6,940 nt of DNA from an uncultured Enterocloster sp. (GCA_944382045.1 CALWMT010000146.1:1-6940); one strand, 5' to 3'. Positions 1-5,727 are shown, counted from the first letter of the stretch. The notes: generated by a model not told the origin, from the sequence alone. Made by a program: numbers and translations.

Positions 1-126
1 AAGGCATTTTATTTCGGCGCGGATGTGACGGGACAAAATCAAATCCGCGTGGAGGTTTCTCTTACTGTGGACAATGACTGGGATGAGCCGGTGATTTTGA
101 TGGATGGATTGTCTCTCTATAAATAG
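1..126 (+). CDS. C-terminal end of an unrecognised protein (5' end outside window)
   Basis: The window opens inside a reading frame that runs 41 codons to a TAG at 124-126. The visible tail has alternating hydrophobic and polar residues (for example QIRVEVSLTVDN) and an acidic stretch (DNDWDEP), which suggests a beta-rich soluble or extracytoplasmic domain; it ends in LSLYK. There is no membrane segment in this part. The frame is supported as coding by its position directly before a strong intrinsic terminator. I do not recognise the family, and nothing can be said about function because most of the gene lies upstream. Confidence 0.6.
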   Translation, partial: KAFYFGADVTGQNQIRVEVSLTVDNDWDEPVILMDGLSLYK

Positions 127-164
127 CGGCTGTCTGTGGATGAGAAGGGATTCAGAAGAAGGAG

Positions 165-206
165 GCCTGTCTGCCGTGTCAATAGCGGCAGAGAGGCTTT
201 TCTTTT
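165..206 (+). terminator. Rho-independent terminator of the upstream gene
   Basis: A 12-bp stem (165-176 with 186-197) carries a single G-G mismatch at 169/193 and closes a 9-base loop (177-185). It is followed at once by TTTTCTTTT (198-206). It starts 38 bp after the stop codon at 126, so it most likely ends transcription of that gene. The sequence shows stem and T-tract directly; only the function is inferred. Confidence 0.88.
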
Positions 207-230
207 ATACCTTTGTGTGCCAGGGCGGGA

Positions 231-329
231 ATGCTTCGGGAGTATATGGACGATATAGCTAACATGCCGAATGACGAATTATTGCAATTTGCTGTGGAAA
301 ATGGTATGCTGAACGTAGCGCAAGTATAA
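231..329 (+). pseudogene. Possible remnant of an integrase N-terminus
   Basis: An open frame of 32 codons starts at ATG 231 and stops at TAA 327-329. Its product reads MLREYMDDIANMPNDELLQF followed by AVENGMLNVAQV. The pattern 'D-I-A-N-M-x-N-x-E-L-L-Q-F-A-x-E-N-G-x-x-(N/D)' resembles, from memory, the first residues of tyrosine-type integrases carried by clostridial phages and conjugative elements, where a K/E-rich segment and then an arm-binding domain follow. Here the frame stops where that should continue, and none of the three forward frames downstream shows the rest. There is no clear ribosome binding site. It lies about 180 bp from a tRNA gene, a common integration target. The alternative is a chance short ORF; a homology search is needed to settle it. 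Confidence 0.4.
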
Positions 330-446
330 CCGCCGAACCGGGTAAAAAAGCAGAGATTCAGAATAGTTTTATCTGCGAATGGGTATTGTCAGCTGATGGA
401 GGGATAATGAAAAGGCGAGGAAATCAAAAGGTAAGCAGAGGTAATC
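330..446. other. Gene-free stretch between integrase-like remnant and tRNA terminator
   Basis: This AT-richer stretch holds no convincing gene. One plus-strand frame stays open from about 275 to past 520, running through the tRNA terminator and into the tRNA gene, but it lacks a credible start with a ribosome binding site, and its predicted product is rich in K, R and N without a recognisable domain. It may be decayed sequence belonging with the integrase-like fragment just upstream. The only structure I see is the short direct repeat at 417-450. Confidence 0.4.
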
Positions 447-450
447 AAAA
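417..450. repeat. Short direct repeat, 13 bp, 21-bp period
   Basis: GAGGAAATCAAAA (417-429) recurs as GAGGTAATCAAAA (438-450), with one mismatch and a period of 21 bp. The second copy runs into the A-tract that forms the T-run of the tRNA terminator on the other strand. It could be a slippage product or part of decayed sequence; no function can be assigned. Confidence 0.5.
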
Positions 451-488
451 AAATGGGGCTCCCAGCGCCGCCAAAACACTGGAAACCC
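447..488 (-). terminator. Rho-independent terminator of tRNA-Pro
   Basis: Read on the minus strand, GGGTTTCCAGTG (488-477) pairs with CGCTGGGAGCCC (467-456) as a 12-bp stem with three G-U wobbles and no mismatch. The loop is 9 bases (476-468). It is followed by CA and seven T (453-447). The hairpin begins 19 bases after the tRNA discriminator base, so the tRNA precursor would carry a short trailer to be trimmed. The wobble pairs fold well only in the minus-strand RNA, and the T-run also lies on that side, which fixes the orientation. Confidence 0.88.
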
Positions 489-507
489 ACGTAAATAAAA
501 GAAAAAA

Positions 508-581
508 TCGGAGTAACAGGATTTGAACCTGCGACCTCTCGGCCCCCAGCCGAGCGCGCTACCAAGCTACGCCATACTCCG
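508..581 (-). tRNA. tRNA-Pro, anticodon GGG
   Basis: The minus strand folds into a full cloverleaf of 74 bases. The acceptor stem is CGGAGTA with TACTCCG (7 pairs). The D arm is GCGT/GCGC with an AGCTTGGTA loop. The anticodon stem is CTCGG/CCGAG with loop CTGGGGG, giving anticodon GGG at 547-545, which reads the proline codon CCC (and CCU by wobble). The variable loop has 5 bases and the T arm carries TTCAAAT. The discriminator base is A (508), as usual for bacterial tRNA-Pro. The CCA end is not encoded, since T-rich sequence follows, so it must be added after transcription. With its own promoter and terminator it is a single-gene unit, divergent from the HAD gene. Confidence 0.97.
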
Positions 582-595
582 AATCGAACTTCTAT

Positions 596-624
596 AGTAT
601 AGCAGATCTTTTCTTATTTTGCAA
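596..624 (-). promoter_or_regulatory. Sigma-A type promoter of tRNA-Pro
   Basis: On the minus strand a -35 box TTGCAA (624-619, 4 of 6 to consensus) and a -10 box TATACT (601-596, 5 of 6) are separated by exactly 17 bases. Transcription would start about 7 bases after the -10, around 588-590, leaving a leader of under 10 bases before the tRNA at 581. A short leader is normal for stable RNA genes. Confidence 0.82.
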
Positions 625-656
625 GCCCTAATTTAAAATTTTTTGGAGAAATTTTT

Positions 657-1457
657 ATGGACAGAAAAACAATGGAAAAAAGGCGCATCGTGAGCTTTGA
701 TCTGGATATGACACTTCTGGATCACGGCACCTGGCAGATTCCGGAGAGCGCGAAAAGGGCCCTTGAGCTTCTGCGGCGGGACAGCGTGATTGTGATTGCC
801 ACGGGAAGAAATATGGATCATCCCCTGAGTGTGGAGTACAGGGATATGGTTCGTCCGGACGCGGTGATCCACATGAATGGGGCCCGGGTGGTGGCGGAGG
901 GAGAGGTTCTCTATGAGCATTTGATGGACAAGGCGCTTCTTGGGGACCTCCTTACATATGCAGGGGAGAACGGCCTGGCGCTGGGCATCAGCCTTGCGGA
1001 CGGAGATTATTTTACCAACCCCCAGGTGGTGGACGAGTGGGACATGAAGCGCTGGGGAGAGTGCGGCCGGCAGTTTAAGGACGCAAAGCTCTTGATGGAT
1101 ATGCCGGTGCGGACGCTGACCTATGTGGGAGGCCCCGAAGGGGTGGAGAAGCTGTCTGCCCGGTTCCCCAATATGAAGTTTCCCATGTTTTCCGGCCGCA
1201 TGGGTGCGGACGTGGTTGAGGCAGAGTCCTCGAAGGCAGAGGGGCTTAAGCGCCTCTGCGCATATTACGGGATTGCCATGGAGGACACGGTGGCCTTTGG
1301 AGACAGCATGAATGATTATGAGATTATAAGGGAGGCAGGCCTGGGCATTGCCATGGGAAATGCCTGCGAGGAGCTTAAAAATGCGGCGGATTATGTGACG
1401 GACGATATAGACAGGGATGGGGTCTGGAACGCATGCAGGCATTTTGGGCTTATCTGA
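657..1457 (+). CDS. HAD superfamily hydrolase, Cof-type (subfamily IIB)
   Basis: The 266-residue product is a cytoplasmic Mg-dependent phosphatase of the haloacid dehalogenase superfamily. All four motifs are visible: motif I DLDMT (15-19, nucleophile Asp15 and acid/base Asp17), motif II with Thr49 in IATGR, motif III Lys193 in SSKAEG, and motif IV GDSMND (215-220, Asp216 and Asp220). IAMGNA (231-236) is typical of the Cof/IIB group, and the roughly 100 residues between motifs II and III fit a C2B cap. Length matches the family (about 260-280). Such enzymes dephosphorylate sugar phosphates, nucleotides or cofactors; the substrate cannot be read from the sequence. The start at 657 is backed by GGAGA at 645-649, 7 bases away; ATG 672 has no good site. 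No convincing plus-strand promoter is visible. No terminator follows, so read-through into the flavoprotein gene 154 bp downstream is possible. Confidence 0.92.
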   Translation: MDRKTMEKRRIVSFDLDMTLLDHGTWQIPESAKRALELLRRDSVIVIATGRNMDHPLSVEYRDMVRPDAVIHMNGARVVAEGEVLYEHLMDKALLGDLLTYAGENGLALGISLADGDYFTNPQVVDEWDMKRWGECGRQFKDAKLLMDMPVRTLTYVGGPEGVEKLSARFPNMKFPMFSGRMGADVVEAESSKAEGLKRLCAYYGIAMEDTVAFGDSMNDYEIIREAGLGIAMGNACEELKNAADYVTDDIDRDGVWNACRHFGLI

Positions 1458-1611
1458 GTGGAAGCGGCACGCGGGTATTCCGGAGGCGGCTGTGCAGGGG
1501 CATGCATGAGGAAGCTGTGCGCTGGCCCGCCGTGGAAGATTCGGCAGGGGCCTGATTGAGAAGGGGCTGACGGAATGGAGAACAGAAAAAAGACAGAAAA
1601 GAGGCGGACAG

Positions 1612-3042
1612 ATGGCAAAGCAGTATGATCTTTTGGTGATAGGAGCCGGACCGGGCGGCTATACGGCCGCTCTGAAGGCGGCGGAGTTTGGCATGAAGGC
1701 GGCAGTGATTGAGAGGAGAAAGGTGGGGGGAACCTGTGTGAACCGGGGCTGCATCCCCACCAAGGCACTGCTCTACGCATCGGGGATGTTTCACATGATG
1801 CAGAGCAGCGATGCCTTCGGGGTATTCACGGATTTTATTTCCTTTGACTTTGGCAAGATGCAGAAGTACAAGGACGAGGCGGTGGAAAAGTACCGGGCGG
1901 GTATAGAGGAAGCCTTCCGGAAGAAGGGCGTGGATATTATTTATGGAAATGGCGTTCTGCGCAGAGACCGGACAGTGGAGGTGGATCTGGCGGAGGGCGG
2001 AAAGGAATTTTTCCAGGGCCGGTATGTGGTGATTGCCACGGGAGCGGTTCCTATAATGGAGGGAATTCCGGGATCGGATCTGCCAGGGGTATGGGACAGC
2101 GACCGGCTGCTGGCGGCCAAGACCTGGAGCTTTGACAGGCTCACCATCATCGGCGGCGGGGTGATTGCCGTGGAGCTGGCCACCATTTTCAATAATCTCT
2201 GTTCCCATGTGACCATTGTGGAAAAGCGGAAGCATCTGATGGGGTCCATGGATACGGTTATGTCCCAGGAGCTGGAGAGCACGCTTCGTCAGAAGGGGAT
2301 CGCCATCTACTGCGACTGCACGGTGGCGGATATTTATCAGGGAGAGGGCGGCCTCTGGTGCAGGATAGAGCCCAATGACGGCGGAGAGGCGGTGACGACC
2401 CGGGCCGGGCAGGTGCTGGCGGCAATCGGGCGCCGGCCCAATACGGCGGGACTTACGGGGCCGGACGTGTCTCTCAAGATGGATGGGGCAAAGATTGCAG
2501 TGTCCCCGGAGTTTGAGACCAGCGAGCCCGGGGTTTACGCCATCGGGGATGTCTGCACCAGGACCCAGCTGGCCCATGTGGCTGCGGCGGAGGCTGTGTA
2601 TGTGGTGGAGCGCCTGGCGAAAAGGCCTCACAGCATCCGCCTGAAGGCTGTGCCAAACGGGATGTTTGTGGCTCTCCCCATTGTACCGAGCTGTATTTAC
2701 ACGGATCCGGAGATCGCCACGGTGGGCATCACGGAGGAGGAGGCAAGGCAGGCAGGGCTTAAGGTGCGCTGCGGCCATTTTTCCATGAGGGAAAATGGAA
2801 AATCCATTATTTCCGGGGCGGAGAACGGGTTTATCCGCCTGGTCTTTGAGGCCTACTCCAATACTATTGTTGGGGCCCAGATGATGTGCCCCAGGGCTAC
2901 GGATATGATCGGGGAGATCGCCACAGCCATCGCCAATGGGCTGACAGCTGAGGAAATGTCATTTGCCATGCGGGCCCAGCCGACGTATAATGAAGGTATT
3001 GGGTCGGCGATTGCGGATGCTATGTCCCATGAGCCGGTCTGA
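1612..3042 (+). CDS. lpdA: Dihydrolipoyl dehydrogenase-like flavoprotein disulfide reductase
   Basis: The 476-residue product belongs to the class I pyridine nucleotide-disulfide oxidoreductases, cytoplasmic FAD homodimers that pass electrons between NAD(P)H and a dithiol such as dihydrolipoamide. Visible in order: FAD motif GAGPGG (11-16), redox disulfide GGTCVNRGC (Cys42, Cys47) then IPTK, ATG (142-144), NAD(P)-binding GGGVIA (181-186) with Glu204 ending the second strand, GRRPNT (273-278), FAD motif AIGDV (310-314), and a dimerisation domain from about 355. The length is usual. Odd point: the C-terminal dyad, normally HPTxxE, reads QPTYNE (Gln456, Glu461), so the catalytic base His is missing. 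No lipoyl domain or E1/E2 or glycine-cleavage genes lie nearby, so lipoamide as substrate is a family-based inference. GAGG at 1601-1604 supports this start. The gap before it (1458-1611) holds only 17-codon ORFs and a weak hairpin. Its stop is 38 bp from the aminopeptidase gene, suggesting an operon. Confidence 0.86.
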   Translation: MAKQYDLLVIGAGPGGYTAALKAAEFGMKAAVIERRKVGGTCVNRGCIPTKALLYASGMFHMMQSSDAFGVFTDFISFDFGKMQKYKDEAVEKYRAGIEEAFRKKGVDIIYGNGVLRRDRTVEVDLAEGGKEFFQGRYVVIATGAVPIMEGIPGSDLPGVWDSDRLLAAKTWSFDRLTIIGGGVIAVELATIFNNLCSHVTIVEKRKHLMGSMDTVMSQELESTLRQKGIAIYCDCTVADIYQGEGGLWCRIEPNDGGEAVTTRAGQVLAAIGRRPNTAGLTGPDVSLKMDGAKIAVSPEFETSEPGVYAIGDVCTRTQLAHVAAAEAVYVVERLAKRPHSIRLKAVPNGMFVALPIVPSCIYTDPEIATVGITEEEARQAGLKVRCGHFSMRENGKSIISGAENGFIRLVFEAYSNTIVGAQMMCPRATDMIGEIATAIANGLTAEEMSFAMRAQPTYNEGIGSAIADAMSHEPV

Positions 3043-3080
3043 ATTGTTACAAAAAATATTTTGCAGGAGGCAGAAGAAAT

Positions 3081-4961
3081 ATGGATGTGAATGGAAGAAT
3101 TGAGAGCCTGCGGGCGCTGATGCGGGAGGCGGGGATGGATGCCTATCTGGTGCCGACGGCGGATTTTCATGAATCGGAATATGTGGGGGAGCATTTTAAG
3201 TGCCGGCAGTTTATCACCGGGTTTACGGGCTCTGCGGGCATCGCGGTGATCACCATGGATCAGGCGCGGCTGTGGGTGGACGGGAGGTATTTTGTCCAGG
3301 CGGCCGCTGAGATTGCGGGCTCCCAGGTGGAGATGATGAAGATGGGACATCCCGGCGTGCCTACCCCGGAGGAATATCTGGAGGAGGCTCTGCCTGAGGG
3401 GGGCTGCCTGGGATTTGACGGCCGGGTGGTGAATGCCAGATCCGGGAAGGAGCTGGAGGATCGGCTGGAGGACAAGCGGGTGTCCATTGTGTGCGATCAG
3501 GATCTGATCGGCCGCATCTGGGAAGACCGCCCGGCCCTGTCGGCCCGGCCTGCCTGGGTGCTGGATGAGAAATTCTGCGGCCGCAGCGCGCTTGATAAGA
3601 TTGCATTCCTCCGGGGACAGATGAAAAAGCTTCACGCCACGGTGCATCTGCTGACCACCCTGGACGATATTGGCTGGCTGCTCAATATCCGGGGAGATGA
3701 TATCCGCTTTAACCCGGTTCCCCTGGCCTATGTGATGGTGACGATGGAGAAGCTGTATCTCTTTATCAATCCGGAGATTTTGGAGCATCCGGCGGATCCG
3801 ATTTCCGGCGGGGCAGCGGATTCGGAGGCTGCTTCCAGCGGGGCGGCAGATTTTGGGGCTGCTTCCGGCGCAGGGAAGACCGTGCGGCAGTATCTGGAGG
3901 GCATCGGCGTGACCATCCGGCCCTACAATTCCATCTATGAGATGGCGGGAGAGCTCTCCGGGGAGAAGGTGCTTTTGGAGACCGGCCGGATCAACTATGC
4001 GCTGTACCGCCAGGTGGAGGGGAAGAATAAGATTGTTGACCGCATGAACCCCACGGCTCTGGAGAAGGCGGTCAAGAATGAGACGGAGATCGCAAATGAG
4101 AAGAAGGCCCACATCAAGGACGGTGTGGCCATGACCAAGTTTATTTACTGGATGAAGAAGAATATTGGCCGGATTCCCATGGATGAGCTCAGCGTGCAGG
4201 CCCATCTGGAGGGGCTGCGGGCCGAGCAGGAGGGATATCTGGAGCCCAGCTTTGCAACGATTTCCGCCTATGGGCCCCACGCGGCTATGTGCCACTATTC
4301 CTCCAGCCCGGCCACCAATGTTCCCATTGAGCCCAAGGGGCTTTACCTGGTGGATTCCGGCGGCCACTATTATGAGGGAAGCACGGATATCACGCGGACC
4401 ATTGCGGTGGGGCCGCTGACCGCTGAGGAGAAGGAGCATTTTACCCTGGTGCTCATGAGCATGCTGCGGCTGGGCCATGTGAGGTTCCTCTACGGCTGCC
4501 GGGGCCTGAGCATTGACTATGCGGCCAGAGAGGTGCTGTGGAGCCGGGGCCTGAATTTTGAGCACGGCACGGGCCACGGGGTGAGCTATCTGGGAAGCGT
4601 CCATGAGCGGCCCAACGGCATTCGGTTCAAGACTGTGCCGGAGCGGCAGGATGACGGCATTCTGGAGGCGGGGATGATTACCTCGGACGAGCCGGGTGTG
4701 TATATCGAGGGCAGTCATGGAATCCGCACGGAGAATCTTCTGCTCTGTGTGAAGGACGAGAAGAATGCCTACGGCCAGTTCTTGAAGTTTGAGTTCCTGA
4801 CCTATGTGCCCATTGACCGGGAGGCCATTGACAAGAGCCTGATGACGGATCGGGATATCGAGCTGCTCAATACCTACCATGAGCAGGTGTATGAGAAGAT
4901 TTCTCCCTATCTGGATGAGGAGGAGAAGGCGTGGCTGTGGGAGGTTACGCGGGCGATCTAG
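3081..4961 (+). CDS. pepP: Xaa-Pro aminopeptidase (aminopeptidase P, M24B)
   Basis: The 626-residue product is a metallopeptidase that removes the N-terminal residue from peptides with proline in second place; it is cytoplasmic, with no signal peptide. It has the long three-domain form: creatinase-like N domain (about 1-160, with DFHESEY and FITGFTGSAG), second creatinase-like domain (about 160-330), and the pita-bread catalytic domain (about 335-570) with a short C-terminal M24 extension. All five metal ligands are present: Asp425 (LVDSGG), Asp436 (STDITRT), His499 (HGTGHG), Glu537 (SDEPG) and Glu551 (RTENLL); His405, His495 and His508 fit the proton-shuttle and substrate-binding positions. 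An Ala/Gly/Ser-rich linker (about 241-266), built from a 30-bp tandem repeat, makes it somewhat longer than the usual roughly 600 residues. AGGAGG at 3065-3070 lies 10 bases before the start. It probably shares a transcript with the flavoprotein gene and is convergent with the prolyl-tRNA editing gene. Confidence 0.95.
   Translation: MDVNGRIESLRALMREAGMDAYLVPTADFHESEYVGEHFKCRQFITGFTGSAGIAVITMDQARLWVDGRYFVQAAAEIAGSQVEMMKMGHPGVPTPEEYLEEALPEGGCLGFDGRVVNARSGKELEDRLEDKRVSIVCDQDLIGRIWEDRPALSARPAWVLDEKFCGRSALDKIAFLRGQMKKLHATVHLLTTLDDIGWLLNIRGDDIRFNPVPLAYVMVTMEKLYLFINPEILEHPADPISGGAADSEAASSGAADFGAASGAGKTVRQYLEGIGVTIRPYNSIYEMAGELSGEKVLLETGRINYALYRQVEGKNKIVDRMNPTALEKAVKNETEIANEKKAHIKDGVAMTKFIYWMKKNIGRIPMDELSVQAHLEGLRAEQEGYLEPSFATISAYGPHAAMCHYSSSPATNVPIEPKGLYLVDSGGHYYEGSTDITRTIAVGPLTAEEKEHFTLVLMSMLRLGHVRFLYGCRGLSIDYAAREVLWSRGLNFEHGTGHGVSYLGSVHERPNGIRFKTVPERQDDGILEAGMITSDEPGVYIEGSHGIRTENLLLCVKDEKNAYGQFLKFEFLTYVPIDREAIDKSLMTDRDIELLNTYHEQVYEKISPYLDEEEKAWLWEVTRAI
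3807..3866 (+). repeat. 30-bp tandem repeat encoding an Ala/Gly/Ser linker inside pepP
   Basis: Two 30-bp units (3807-3836 and 3837-3866) both end in GGGCTGCTTCC or GAGGCTGCTTCC and begin (G/A)GCGGGGC. They encode GGAADSEAAS and SGAADFGAAS (residues 243-252 and 253-262). A degenerate partial copy precedes them (GGCGGATCCGATTTCC, 3791-3806) and GGCGCAGGG follows. The unit is a multiple of three, so copy changes would keep the frame. It sits between a strand of the second creatinase-like domain and the next helix (VRQYLEG), where an unstructured loop could be tolerated. Confidence 0.8.
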
Positions 4962-5000
4962 GGTAAAGGCTCTGCGATTGCATAAAGAATGGATTGAGGA

Positions 5001-5045
5001 GGACGGAGCATCCGGCCGCTTTGGGCTGCCGGGGCTTCGTCCTTT
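5001..5045 (+). terminator. Large hairpin, probable terminator of pepP
   Basis: GGACGGAGC (5001-5009) pairs with GCTTCGTCC (5034-5042), nine pairs including one G-U. After a small internal loop the stem continues as CCGGC (5012-5016) with GCCGG (5028-5032) and a further short helix. It begins 39 bases after the pepP stop. TTTAAGCTT follows, so the T-tract is weak. The G-U pair favours the plus-strand RNA, and the minus-strand side has no T-run. It lies between convergent genes and may slow polymerase from either side. The stem is plain; the terminator role is inferred. Confidence 0.55.
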
Positions 5046-5051
5046 AAGCTT

Positions 5052-5092
5052 GGGGCGCTTTAGGCATCGGGGAGCTTTAGGCGTCGGGGAGC
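5052..5092. repeat. 17-bp direct repeats across the stop codon of the editing gene
   Basis: On the plus strand GGGGCGCTTTAGGCATC (5052-5068) is followed directly by GGGGAGCTTTAGGCGTC (5069-5085), differing at two bases, then by GGGGAGCT (5086 on), the start of a third unit. On the minus strand the copy at 5085-5069 carries the last codons and TAA stop (5079-5077) of the prolyl-tRNA editing gene, and the next copy repeats them out of frame just after the stop. The 17-bp period is not a multiple of three. Replication slippage is the simplest origin. Confidence 0.8.
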
Positions 5093-5658
5093 TCCACCAG
5101 TGTATAATCGTGATGGATGGCCGGGAGGAATTTTTCCAGCACATCTGCAGTGGGAAGCTTCAGGCTGGAGGTGTTGATGCAGGGATGGCAGCCGATAAAG
5201 GGATGGTTGGCTACCACGTCCCGGTCGATCAGGAGACGCACCTGGTTCTCCTTGTCGTTCATAAGCCCCAGGACAGTGACGGATCCGGGGGTGAGATCCA
5301 TGTATTTTTCCATAAATTCTGGCTCTGCGAAGGATAAGCGGGCGCTGCCAATCTGCTTTGAGAGGGCGGCAGTGCGGAATTTCTTCGTCCCGGGGATCAT
5401 CAGGAGGTAGAAGGCGGTCTTCTGGGCGTTGCGCAGGAAGAGATTTTTACAGACGTCCAAATCGAATATCCGGTCCACCTCCTGGCAGGCCTGGATGGTG
5501 GGCAGGGGATCGTGGTCCAGGCGCTCATAGGGGATCTGCAGGGAATCCAAGAGATCGTAGACCGCCAGCTCCTTGGGAAGGCGGCCGGATGGGTCCTGGG
5601 GGCGGCCTCTGTAAACGGTGGGATTGATGTAGTAAGCTTCTTGCTCTGCTGCTGACAT
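5077..5658 (-). CDS. proX: Prolyl-tRNA editing protein (ProX/PrdX, YbaK-like)
   Basis: The 193-residue product is a free-standing editing domain related to the insertion domain of prolyl-tRNA synthetase. Family members, called ProX or PrdX, hydrolyse Ala-tRNA(Pro) in the cytoplasm and so protect proline codons from alanine. Family hallmarks are NPTVYRGRP (12-20), CKNLFLRN (70-77) with Lys71, LSKQIG (99-104), RLSFA (107-111), PGSVTVLGLMND (124-135) and GCHPCINTSSLKL (156-168). The frame is open upstream to a TTG at 5742, but a strong promoter at 5699-5727 lies inside that extension, and the upstream ATG at about 5700 overlaps the -10 box. ATG 5658 is therefore the start, with GAGG at 5671-5668 nine bases before it. 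The last residues (PDA) and stop fall in a 17-bp direct repeat, so the tail may be a recent change. The gene is convergent with pepP and divergent from the rRNA methyltransferase; no D-proline reductase genes are seen nearby. Confidence 0.93.
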   Translation of the reverse strand: MSAAEQEAYYINPTVYRGRPQDPSGRLPKELAVYDLLDSLQIPYERLDHDPLPTIQACQEVDRIFDLDVCKNLFLRNAQKTAFYLLMIPGTKKFRTAALSKQIGSARLSFAEPEFMEKYMDLTPGSVTVLGLMNDKENQVRLLIDRDVVANHPFIGCHPCINTSSLKLPTADVLEKFLPAIHHDYTLVELPDA

Positions 5659-5693
5659 GGATGGATACCTCGCTTCTGTAATGGGTGTATGTG

Positions 5694-5722
5694 TATACAT
5701 TATACGGAATTTGTGATAAAAT
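5694..5722 (+). promoter_or_regulatory. Probable promoter of the rRNA methyltransferase gene (extended -10)
   Basis: TATACA (5694-5699, 4 of 6 to the -35 consensus) and TAAAAT (5717-5722, 5 of 6 to the -10) are 17 bases apart, and TG at 5714-5715 makes an extended -10. Transcription would start near 5729, giving a leader of about 35 bases that holds the AAGGAGA ribosome binding site at 5751-5757. It interleaves with the minus-strand promoter of the editing gene. Confidence 0.6.
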
Positions 5723-5727
5723 GTCGA
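5699..5727 (-). promoter_or_regulatory. Sigma-A type promoter of the prolyl-tRNA editing gene
   Basis: On the minus strand TCGACA (5727-5722, 5 of 6 to the -35 consensus) and TATAAT (5704-5699, perfect -10) are exactly 17 bases apart. Transcription would start near 5692, about 33 bases before ATG 5658. This promoter decides the start of the gene, since longer in-frame starts lie within or upstream of it. Confidence 0.85.

Noticed and set aside
176..262. 28-codon ORF starting at GTG 176 behind an AGGAGG-like sequence
   Set aside because: It runs through the loop, stem and T-tract of an intrinsic terminator and its product shows no recognisable family.
619..639. Plus-strand promoter for the HAD gene using TTGCAA 619-624 (palindromic) and TAAAAT 634-639
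   Set aside because: The spacing is only 9 bp and transcription would start within the ribosome binding site. TATAGT at 593-598 has no -35 partner either.
1524..1552. Hairpin between the HAD and flavoprotein genes as a terminator
   Set aside because: The stem has a two-base bulge, and TGATTGAG follows rather than a T-run on either strand, so termination is not supported.
1502..1628. Two 17-codon ORFs (ATG 1502 and ATG 1575) before the flavoprotein gene
   Set aside because: They are very short, have poor ribosome binding sites and do not resemble a known leader peptide.
2853..5144. 763-codon open frame on the minus strand, antisense to pepP and the flavoprotein end
   Set aside because: The plus strand carries complete conserved families with all catalytic residues. 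The antisense product is rich in H, P, L and R without domains, as expected from the complement of GC-rich codons. The same applies to the other long minus-strand frames over 633-2778 and 5525-6328.
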